The notes beneath the pieces were generated by a model, which saw only the letters and a list, made by a program, of their open reading frames with translations, did no database searches and was not told the origin of the DNA. Made by a program: the position numbers and the translations under genes. This document shows positions 49,150 through 61,755 of a stretch of 64,000 nt of DNA, piece by piece. Numbering within the stretch: position 1 is the first letter of the stretch; the number at the start of each line of letters is the position of its first letter. Location of the stretch: positions 66,120,546-66,184,545 of the forward strand of contig OY720344.1 of assembly GCA_963082975.1 (NCBI GenBank), read 5' to 3'. Source of the DNA: Labia minor. Taxonomy: Eukaryota; Arthropoda; Insecta; Dermaptera; Spongiphoridae.

Positions 49150-52100
49150 TTAATAACAACATTTAGAACGATTGTAATCCGCTGTATTTGTTGTTTGAGG
49201 ATTATTTAAATTGAATCCTTCGTTCTCCTGAATTATTAAATCTTCTTCTCTTGATTTATTGTAAATGGCCTGCTCGACTAATTTACCAAAGGCATTTTCT
49301 AAAAATTAATAAAATTAATTCAATATATATAAAATATAACAAATAAATAATACTGAGTTATCAATTTTAAATTTAAATACCTATATACAAAATAAAAAAG
49401 TGGCTTTAATTCAAGAAATTTAATTGAATATACTTAAAATGGAAAAAATTGAATTTTAATTAGAAATTTTTATAAAATTTATTTATAAATAATTATAAAA
49501 AAGTGTAAAAATTAATAATTATCATTTTAAATAATAAATTAGAATAAATATCTGTATATAAACTATATATATGTACTTTTCTAGTCGAACTTTATCCCTT
49601 TAATCTTTTCTTAATCTTTTTAGTGCTATTCTCAACTAAACTTTTAAAAATTTACCATGTTCCTCTATGAATAATTTATCTCAAGTATGGATTCTTTCAA
49701 AAGAGCAATGTAAATGGGTTAAGAGTATCATACTTATATTTTGAAACATTAAATATAAATAAATATTTTTACCGAATTCTTATGTTAAAAAATTTTGATC
49801 CTCTAACTATATCAATTGATACCTTAGATAAAAAATGTAATACTTAAGACATAATGATAAAAAATTAGTCCATTTTAATCAAAATTCCAAAATAGTATTA
49901 AACTTTATAATTGTTTATAATTATAATTATTATTTGCATTTTTAGAATAAAGAATATATAATTTCAAAATATTATTCGTTTGATGTGAAAACGATTTTAA
50001 TTTATAAATGTTCAGTATTAAATTATATTAAAATAATATCTTAATTATTACATTTTCTTAAAATATTTGAATGATTGCATACTAAATTGTGGCAAAAATA
50101 CTGGTTATTAATTAGGATGCCACTATTTCATATATGAAATCTCTTCTCGCGCATGAGCTTTAATTAGTATATAATATATCCTTGAAACACAATGCAAATA
50201 TTGATGTTTTATGTTTATCAATCATAACACTTGTTGTTTTGATTTTTTCCGTTAATGTAAATCCAATTATGTTTTTTTTATTTTGAACTTTCACTTCTTT
50301 CTTTCTCTAGAGGTTTTAATCATTATCAATAGAATCAATGGAAATAAATAGAGAATGAATAAAAATAATACAAATAATTTTAAAAAATATCAATACCATA
50401 TTATAATAATATTAAATGTGAATATGAATAGGTTTTTTTTATTCATTTGAATATATATATTATATATATATATTATATATTAATACAATAAATAATAAAA
50501 AATAATTTTATTTTCAAATCATATACCTATATTAAAATTTTCCTTAGCTGAAGTTGGAAACCAATCTACAATTTTAAGTTGTTCACATATTTCGCCAATT
50601 TTATCTTCATTGATTTCTAATGTGCCCTTGACATCCCATTTATTAGCAAATAGAACAACTGGAATTGAACTTCCATCGATTAATGAAACTTTTGATCGTA
50701 AGTCCAGTAGCCACTAAAAAAATAATCTTATAAATATTTACATTTTTAATTTCTATATTAAAATAAAAATCGATTTCTAAAAAGCACATTATTATAAATG
50801 AATGAAATGAATGAATTATCTATATAATATCTAAGTATTTTGAATAAAGATATAAAATCTATTTTTAAATATAAAAATTCATATTAAAATAAATAGAGAT
50901 ATTATATATTATAAATTTATACTTTATATTAAGTTTTAATATATTTGTATAAACTTTAAATCCTTATTTGATTTTTATAGAAAAATGAATACTTCCTCTA
51001 TGGAATATTATACGTTTAAAACAGAAGTAAAATTAAACTTTATGAATGAAAATAAAATAAATAAATCTTATTAATTTTATATATAATTAAGGTTATTAAA
51101 AAACTTCTGTTTATTGAAACATATAATATATGAAGACCTTAGAGCGAAACAGTGGTAAGCCACAAAATCAAAATGTTGAGATATTGCAGTTTAAAGTTTA
51201 GATCAAAGATAGAAAACATTGGGTTTACTGCATATATTTCAAATTTGCTCAATATGTAATATCAGTAAAGGGAAAAAGTCAGCAACTATTATTTCTTATA
51301 TATATATATAATTAAGAATAAAACAATTTTCTACAAAAGTGGCTTACCATTGTTTCGCTTTAAGGTCTTCATATAATGAAAAATAAATATTTTATAAATT
51401 TGATCAAAATTTTTAATTTAATTTCTTCAATGTTATAAAGAATTCGCTCAATTATTTTCATCTTTCAATAAAAAACTCCAATATATAATAAGGGTTAATA
51501 TATATGTAGGTATATATACTTTTGAGTTTGGATTAATTTAGAGTAAATGTTACTATAGTATATATTCATGGCTAACTTGATTAAACTCTTTCTTTTAACA
51601 ATAAAAATTTAAAAGATTATTATCGTTAATTTCATGATATTTAAATAATAACTAATTTTATAATTAAGTAAAAATTCAATTACTTTTTTAATAGAATCAA
51701 GTGTGTCGAAACGAGTTACATCAAAAACTATCGCTGCAGCCACTCTGAAAATTTTGATGAATTAATACAAAAAAGAATATAATTAAATGAGTTGTTTTTT
51801 TAAATTTTATTTAACAAGTGGTTTTTAATAAATTAAATAAATACCTTAATTAAAATAAAATCAATAAATGTGAATTGAATACATACGCATATTTGTAATA
51901 AATTCTTGTTGTATGTCCAAATCGTTCATGACCAGCAATATCCCTAAATAGAAAAAAAAACAATCTTCTTAGATATTATGTTTTAATATAAAATAAACTC
52001 TATATACACCAGAATTAATTGGGATAAATATTGCGAATAGATGTTATAAATAACAAAAAAAAATGAAATATTAGGCATATGCAGCAAATCGTATCACTTA

Positions 52101-55100
52101 CATAATTTATTACTTACTACAATAAATTTTAAGATAATATCGAGGTTAAAAACATATTCTTCTATAATCTCATTATCAGAGTTAAAATTTGAAAAATTCT
52201 CTCTAGGATTTCTCCTGGATAAGCAATTGTTAAATAATATGATTCAAATTGTAAAAGCCATTTAAATTGAACATGGATTTACTATCTCAAATTTCAATTT
52301 CGTTCTTTTTTTTCCATTTACAAACTTACAAAGGCTTTAGTAAGATATCATTATTTTAATTAGTATCTCCCCGATAAGTTCGTTCCAAAAATCCGCAAAT
52401 TATTCATACATTTTTAAAACACCTATGTATAGTGACGGAAAAATGTAAACGCCATAGGGGCGCTGTTGTATATCAATAGCAATGACCTTTCTCAACCGGT
52501 TGATTGCCCGTCAACAGCGTTTACATTTTCAGTCACTATACTTAGCTTATTATACTCCAGTGGCGCAACCAGGAGAGAAAAAATTAAAATTGTTGTATAT
52601 TATGTACTATATTACAAATAGAAAAGAAAAAATATAATCCTTCTCAGTGGCGTACCTAAAACTTTTGCCGTCCGGGGCGATCTCCGGTTTGCCGCCCTTT
52701 TTATTATAATTCAATCAAATAGTGGTTTTTATAAATTAATACATATAAATAAATTATTAAGTTATTTAATCAATATTAATTAATACACATAGTAAATTTT
52801 TTTCTACATATTTGTATGCACTCGTAAACATATTCATATAATATTTACTCTTCTAGCTTTCATACTAGAAAAATCGTGTATAATGCTCTCAAAATTTATA
52901 TTTATATTTTTTCCCCCGGCCCTGCTTTTCAAAAGAAAAATCGATGATTTAAAAAGATATTGATATATCACTTCAAAGTAATCATATAAACTTTTCAAAA
53001 GCAGGACCGTCTTAAGGAATTCGTCGCCCATGGGCTACTAAAAATAATGCGCCCTTCTTCCTAAGAAAATACTATATCGCAAATAAAAAATTGCCGCCTC
53101 AAAAGGCTTGCGCCCTGGGGCTATAGCCCATTTAGCCCTGTGGTTAGGGCGGCACTGTTCAAAAGAAATGACATTTATAAACTGATATCAAAAAATTTTA
53201 GTTAGGAAAAATTGCCGAACAAAATCGTAAAGATGCGTTTACGAATTCAACGAATTTTAATGAATACAATAAAATAAAATTATTATCCTGTTCTTAGAAT
53301 TAGAATTCAAAATTTACACTAAAATGCATTTATATACAACGAAGAATAATATTCGAAATCATATAGTTAATCATAATTTATATAAATCAAATAGTAAACT
53401 TATAATAATCATAATAATCATTTATTATTCAAGAAAGAAAAATAATAAATATGAAATGAATAAGTTGCTTTTTACAACTATAACTAAATATAAAAAATGC
53501 CGCCCGATGCGGACTGCACCCCCCCCCCCTGGGTACGCCACTGATCTTTCTTTTTATTTGAAAAAAAAAATTCTTAAAGTATAACTTAGTGTATAATAAG
53601 TAAGTTTATTTTATTTTATAAAATTTTTTAACAATATTATTTATTAATTTTAATTTATAATTAATTAAATTTAATTTAAATATAAAATATGTTATTTAAT
53701 CCAATTCAAATTTGCGAGATAGTCGAGTGGAGACACTCCAGATTTTTTTTCTATCTAGAAAAGTAATATATAATTATTTTCGAAAAATTTCGTGAATCTT
53801 TTCTTTATTCTTCTAACCACCATTGAAAGCTTAAAATAATATTTATTCAGAATTGAATGATAAACTATTAATGAAATAATAGTGAATATTGATTTAGTAA
53901 TTAAATTCATTTCAAAATAAATATTAATGAATGTAAAATAATTAAAAGCACTTAATTTTCATATTCCAATTCTTTATACTAAAGCTATAAAATTATTTTT
54001 ATCATCTTTTCTTTATGAGCAGTGAGAGAAAGAGAAATAAAAAAGAGAGGAGGAAGAGAGAACAATATTAAATTTGAGTTGGGTTTGAACTGATTATCTA
54101 ACCTATTTAAAAAGTAATCTACTTTATGAAATGAAATACCTTGAATATTTTACAAATAAAAATAATAGTTTTTTCTTTCTATCGTTCAAGTTAATTAAAA
54201 AATAAAAGTATGAAATGAATACTTACCATAATTGAATTGTTACTTTGGTATAATCATCATACATGAATGACTTTATACTAAAATCAGCTCCAATTGTTAT
54301 TTTATAATTTGGTGTAAATCGCCCTAAAAAAAGTAAATGTCTTTTGTTACAATATTACATTTTATTACACTTTTGGCATTGAAAGTCAATTGACCATGTA
54401 AATGAAGGAGCGAGCAAGTGTCTAGCAATTAAATAAAGTTATTTAGAAAATTTGTATGCGTCTATTAAAGGCGAAGTATAGCAATACTTAAATTCGTCAA
54501 GTTTATTAAATGATAATGTCAAAAATTATTTAAATAATTTTATCGTATATTCGTTTTATTTTTAATTACTTAATTATTTTAATTAATCATTAAATACAAA
54601 AATTTAATATTACGTACTTATTTATTATTACTATTTCAAACAAACTAATATCAAAAATATTTATAGAACACTCTTATTTATATATATTAAAAATTTTATA
54701 ATTATAATAAATTGATTAAAATTGTTAATTTATAAATTTGATAGTTTTTATAGATTCAATGTAAATTATTTAATTCATATTTTTTTATGGTATTTATAAT
54801 GAAAATATTTTTATCTAACTATTAAATTATTTACTTGATCTAATTTCAAATGTTATCTTTTACTGATAAGCTTGTTTGATAAAATCACTTTATAAACCTG
54901 CATTGTGGTGTCAAATGTGCAGGACTATTTGCCAATCTTTTATTTATTTATTGATTTATTTATTTGGGTCCTCATGACTTGCCTTCTGAATATCTTCGAA
55001 CAATAGCAGTTTTACCTGAAATCATAAAAAATTATTTTCATAATTTTTTAAAAATGACAAATGTATAATAAAAACAAATAAATAGTCAAAAGTGTGTATA

Positions 55101-58100
55101 TAAATTTAAAGGGACCTGTAAAAATTTATCAATCATAATTATGATATTTTAAAGAATATTCGACTTAAATGACTAGATATATAGCTATTAATAAATATAC
55201 ATATAAATAAAAAATAAAAATATATAATAGGGAAATAAAATTTAAAATATAATAAAAATATTTTAAATACTTATATTCAAATTTGTACAACAAATAAATT
55301 CATTGCTATATATTTTAATAAAGCCAAATTATACAGGATATTCATTGTTATTTAATAATACCATTTTTATTAAGTAGACATATAAAAAAAAATCTATTCA
55401 TTAATAACATTTTTCAGTTAAATTCAAATATCTCGGTGAATGGGTTGAACTCAACCTCTCAAAGAAGACAGCCCTCTCAGAATGAATTAACAAGATGGAA
55501 CTGGCCTATTGTCTACTTAAATTACTTACAACAAACGATGTCTGTCACATTATCTGAAACTCAAATACTATAAAACGGTAAACCGTCCTAAAGCTCTGTA
55601 AGCTATTAAACAAAAAAGGCCTGATCGAAAAACGAAATCAGAGAAAGAAGAATCTTCAGGATGATTCTAGGCCAAACTAGAAGATGGAGAATACCGGAGA
55701 CAACATAATATAGAGCTCCTCTCTCAGATAGAGAATCTCTATCACTATGGTAGAAAAAGGAAGATAGAATTTTGGTAAGAACGACAGAGAAATTGACCAA
55801 CTGCCTATTCTCCTTTTGGAGATACAAAAAGATCTGCTCTACTTGGCTCATAGCAACTGAAAATGACATTAAAGAACTAGTATATATATAAAACATACAA
55901 AATGTGAAACAAGTCCTGATTCAAGCCGGAGGGTTTAAGAAAAATGATCTGAAAAAAGGGTACACCCTGGTAGAAGAAATATCTGGAGTGTCTCCACTCG
56001 ACTATCTCGCACATTTGAATTGGATTAATTAACATATATTATATTTAAATTAAATTTATTTAATTCAATTATAAATTAAAATTAATAAATAATATTTATT
56101 AAACCAGCGCGTATTGCCTGTTTATTGATGGCACCACGTCACGTACTGGCGCGTTTAATGCAGTCGTGTTAAAAAATTAATTTCGGTACTTTCAGCGATT
56201 CAATCAAGCTGAAAATCTACATATAGCAGTTTTATACAATTTTTAATCATATGAAAAACTATCAAATATATATCTTTATTCTTACGGTCAGTTTAGAGGA
56301 AAAAAATGAAGATGTAGTAGGTAATGACACTTTTCCGAAAGAGTTAGATTTCTAAAAAGTTGATAGAAAACTACGAATTTTGAATAATGCCCATGTACCA
56401 AATTTCATTATTCTAGCTCAAACTGTATTTGCGTAATCTTGTCTACACATACACACACACACACACACACTCAGAGACGTTTTTCTCAAACTTAGTGAAA
56501 ATGACTCAGGGACCTTCAAAACTTATTAAAACATCAAAATCTCGAAATCGAAAATTTTCGTCATCTCAATACTATTTCTAGCGAGATAGTAAAAAAGTCA
56601 CAGGGGGTAAATAATGCAAAAATACTAGGCCAAGATCAAAGCCCAGCGTTTGAACAAAGGTGTTCTAAAGTAGGCCTATTCGAAAGAAGAAGAAGAACAT
56701 GTTTCAGAGTAGAAATCACTGTTCCCTTTATCAGTGCCCAATCTATAAACATAAACAAAAGCAGATATAATTATTTAATATTTTAGTATTTTTAAAAATT
56801 TTTTTCAATTTAATATTATCTATTTATTTTTTAAAAATAAATATTTTTTTAATTGCAAGGTGAAGGTGATTTTTCAATCAACCTGTCAATAAATAAAAAA
56901 AAAATTATATATGGTCGTTAAATAAATATTTTTTTATTATATAACAATAAAAGCCTTGCGATTTTTGGTATATTAAAGTATATAATAAATTTAGATTTTA
57001 TTAATATTATCAAATTTAAATTCATTAGTGTTTCATAAAAATATGCTATTTATTACGACTGATTAGGACTTTAACATTTGTAGTTCAAGGGTCGGGAATA
57101 GAAAATATGCAAATATTGAAAATTTACGGGTTTATATCATAAATGTGAATTTGACTAATTTCCATTAGTTATACTTATTGTAATTTATAATTTGGATATG
57201 CTTTTAGAATAACTTTAAAATTTATAGAAACATGCCATTTTCTTTAAATATTTTATTGATTGATCATTTTTAAAATAAAATAAATACTTATATATATTTA
57301 TTTTAATTATGTATCAGAAAAATTTAAAAACATTCGTTGTTGGTATTGGAATAAGTATATTTTAATAGAAATAAGAATATACAATATTTTAACTGCTTTT
57401 GTTTCCAGAGGAAGTTCAATCCAGAATCTAAAGAATATTACAATTTTCATTGTTTACATTTATTTTTCATTTTTTAGATATTTATCTATTATTTGAATTT
57501 CCCTTCTCTGAGTTCTTTCAACTTTCAACTTATCTATTTTTTATTTCATTAGGAAAGTACTTTTTTTTCAATTTCTAGTATTAATTCACACTTATCCTAT
57601 ATTTTAGTAAATATATATATATTGCTCCATTTTTCAATTGTTAATAAATTACTTTTTATTCATCCACTCAGGTTTAAATACATTTTTTTAAAATTTGTAG
57701 TGAATGACAATTGATATTAATGCAATTTCTTTAAATATTAATTTGCTAATTAAATTTAATTACTTAATTAGTTTTTGTTTATAAGGAAGAAATAAATTTC
57801 TCTTATGTAATATATTTAGCTAGATATAAATGAATAACATATTTATATTAATTATAATAATGTAATAAAAAGTAACCAAATTAAATTTTTTTTATTTTAT
57901 TGGCCTAAGAAGGAATGGACACACACACTAAGTTTTTTTTTTCATTTCAACATAATCAACTCAAAAATTCACCATTTACACTGTAATCCCTATTTAAATT
58001 ATATCAGCAACAATTATTTAGGATTATACTCTGTAATTCTAGATCATTTAAAGAATTGTGGGATAGTCAATTATTAATATAAGAACAAAATAATAGAACA

Positions 58101-61100
58101 TATAATTATAATGTTACATATGTTCTAAACTTTTTTTTTTGCTCATTTTATAATAATATTAATCAATTTTTAAAAATTTAATAAGTAGTAAAAATATGCT
58201 ACTTATACAATTCAGGTTTAATATATTAAATTCCAATCACTATATATATTTATTTAGTTCTATTTCTTTTACATAATTCTGGTGTTTTTAGAGGCGGATT
58301 ATCCGTAAGGCAAACTAGGCACGTGCCTAGGGGCGTGTAGTTACAAGGGGCGCGCGAGCTCAGAATTTTTAAATAATAAAAAAAATAACGCAATTGTGCA
58401 GTGTGTCTGTAACCGACCCTGTTCAAAGCGAAACTTCTACTAGTTCTATACAGCCACAAGATTTGTTCGTGCCCACGCCGTCTACTTCGTCAGCAGTAGA
58501 TGTTGTGCAGCAGTCACAAAATACAATAATTATCGTGGATTGTGACCCAGCAAATTGGAGTATCAATATCCAAACACAAGAATATATTGCACTAAATGGT
58601 GTCAATCAAAATATAAACGTAGATTTTTTCATTGAGTAAAAGAATATATGAAGATAAAGTCTCACGTTTTTTGACAAAAACAATGTTTGAACGGAAATTG
58701 TTAAATAGAGAAAAACGTCCAAGAAAATGGCTTATTCAAGCACAGGGAAAGTTTTTTGTGGACCTTGTTTATTATTCGGTGGAGGAACTAGCTTTGGAAA
58801 ACAAGATGTAGGTTTCAATGATTGGAAGAACGCGTCGATTCGATAAGAAAGCCATGACAACTCATGTGAACATAAAACATGTGTTTTGGCTTTGCAACGT
58901 AGATCTGACATTGTCGGTCCTCGTCGCTCAATTTCAAGAAGAGCTAACTTATTGGCGTGAAGTTTTGAAACGAGTGGTTGCGACTGTAAAATCTTTAGCA
59001 TTGCGTGAATTATCTTTTAGGGGACATGAAGAAAAACTTGGGTCTTTTCATAACGGAAATTATTTAATGACGTTGGAACTCTTAGCGGAGTTTGATCCGT
59101 TTTTAAGTAAAATATTGCTCAATATGGCGGGAAGGGAAAGGGATGTACCAATTACTTGAGTTCTACAATATGTGACGAATTTATTGAGTTGATGGCAAAC
59201 AAAATTTGATCCCTCTTGATTTCTTCACAGTTATAACGTCATATTTCATTCGTGCATTAGCGTAAGTACAGGGGTCCTGGTCTACTAAAGTCTAGGGTTT
59301 GATGATACAACGTCATCGTAATTGCAAAAACAACTAGTTAAAATTTATAGTATTATGATGGCCATTTATGGCCGATACAGGGGCGCCGATAAAGTGATTG
59401 CCTAGGGCGCTCTGGACCTTTAATCCGCCTCTGGGTGTTTTAAAGAATGTTTGTTGTATTTAATGAAAAAGAAAAAATTGATTTGAATTTTATCCTATTC
59501 ATAAAAACCTTTGAGGTTTTTTAAATTATTGTTATGATGGAATTGTATTCACCGAATCATTATGCTTTAATTACATCCTGTAAAAATCTTATTTATAATA
59601 TCTATTCCAATTTTTATAACTGAATGGATTATTTAATAAATATAATATTTGCACAATTATATAAAAAGAAAAAAAATCCTTGTGTTCTAATTGATTCAAG
59701 TTTCATTTATTTAAAATTTATAATTGTACATACTTAAGTAATTAGAAAGAAGAGGAGAAATAAAATAAGGTAATGTATGCAGGGCTCGAAAAGCAATTAT
59801 GTTTTCAAACTGAATTTGTTAAAGTCATTAGTGAATTTAGGAGTATAATCATTTAAAGTCCAGTTCAGTTGATTTTTTTTTTGTGAAAATGAAAAGATAA
59901 ATTATATATTTTAGAGGATTGTCTTTCACGTTTTTCAATAGTAATGTGAGGCAATAATCGAATGATAGTACTAAAAATTAATCCAGAATCCAGAGTTTCT
60001 GTGCGATACGAGTAATTTTATAATGTGTACAATCTCTCAAAAAGTTGACAATTTTATTCGCCTTGGAACACCCAAAGAGACAATTGGCGCTTATTTTCTA
60101 GCTAAATAATTTTGATACTCTAACACAGGGGTCGGCAAACTACCGCCCGCTGGTCAAACCCGGCCCGTCATCTATTTTTATCCGGCCCGACGAAAAATAT
60201 TATCATTTTACGTTAAAAAATTAAAATTAAATTAAATTATGCGCTTTAACGCAAAGACCAATATAATCGAGTTGAAAAGTTGTGAGAAATGTAGTGTTTA
60301 TTTGAGGTGTTAATACTGAGTTTGAAGTGACTGAAGAATTAGCTTCTATAAATAGCCTGCATGGAACAACTAGAGCGAAGATATCTTCAAGGAAATTGAG
60401 AAAATGCTAACACAGTACAATTTGAAATGGAATCAGTTAAAATGTGTCACTACTGATGGTGGTAAAAATATGTATGGAACTGGAAAAGAATTAGTTGGAC
60501 AAATTTTTAAAGCTTGCGAAGAAGCAAAACCTTTGGTAACTCACTGTATAATTCAACAGCAAGTTCTTTGTGGAAAACACCTCATTTTGTCATGTGTTAT
60601 TGAAGTAGTTGTGTCAGTGGACAATTTTATTCGCTCTCGTGGATTTAATCATCGTCACTTTCGTGAATTTTTATTAGAAATCGAAGTAAAATATAATATC
60701 CTGATTTGCCCTAACATATAGAAATTCATTGGTTCAGCAATGAAAAGGTTTTATTAACATTGCAGGGAAATACTTATATGTGAAATGTATTCTATCGTAA
60801 AGTCATATCGCCAAAACATAAATTACATTAAACAAGTTTGACCATTTTTCATATTGTAAAAAATTTCAGACTATAGCGTTTCAAAAAAAATTTATAGCGG
60901 ATATATTTTTCGAACTAAAACTACAGTTGGAACAGCGTTTTACGGATCTTGATGCAAAAGAAATTTTCATATTTTAAAATCCATTTGAGTGTACGATTGA
61001 CGAACTTGTGTCAGAACTTTAGATGGAAGTCATTGCAAAATGTTGACACACTAAAAACGAAGTTCAAATGTATGGATCTAACACAATTCTATGAATATCT

Positions 61101-61717
61101 CTCCGAGAATTAATACGCTGAATTAAAATCATATGCACGAGGGTTTATTTCTGAATTTGGAAGTACATACCAATGTGAAAAGACATTTTCGAAAATGAAG
61201 TACAGAACATCACAATACAGACCATTTTTTTTATCAACAGATCACCATTTGCAAACAACTTTAATTATAGGAAGTACTAACTTTGTACCCAATTATGATA
61301 AAATAATATCTCAAAAAAAATAATTACATTCATCACATTAATGCAAAATTTAATCTATTAACTTCATGTTTATTTTTGAAACTGCAATTTATAGTTATCA
61401 TTGTACGAGTATAGATACAAAATATATATATTATACATACATATTATTATTAATACATATTTTGTAATATCAAATATTTTGCAAATAAAAAATTTATAGT
61501 AATAAAATTGTTTTATTAGATTCTTCATTAAGTCAGTAAAATATATATCTTAACATGTATGACCCCCCTTTCCTAAAAAAGTTTGCCGACCCCTGCTCTA
61601 AAACTCTGATTAATAATAAATATCAATAATAATATTAAATGTTAAATTTAAAATATTTGAAATTTTCATTCTTCATTCAAAAATTAATTTTAGTGATATA
61701 ATAAATAGGATTATTAA

Positions 61718-61755
<38 letters not shown>

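Noticed and set aside
52557..52580. CAGTGGCGCAACCAGGAG as another hAT end
   Set aside because: No matching inverse end or duplication was found nearby; may be chance or a lone terminus.
54970..54987. GT donor 4 bp downstream of the GC donor in the Rab gene
   Set aside because: It shifts the frame into RFTPNYKI and loses the conserved switch I.
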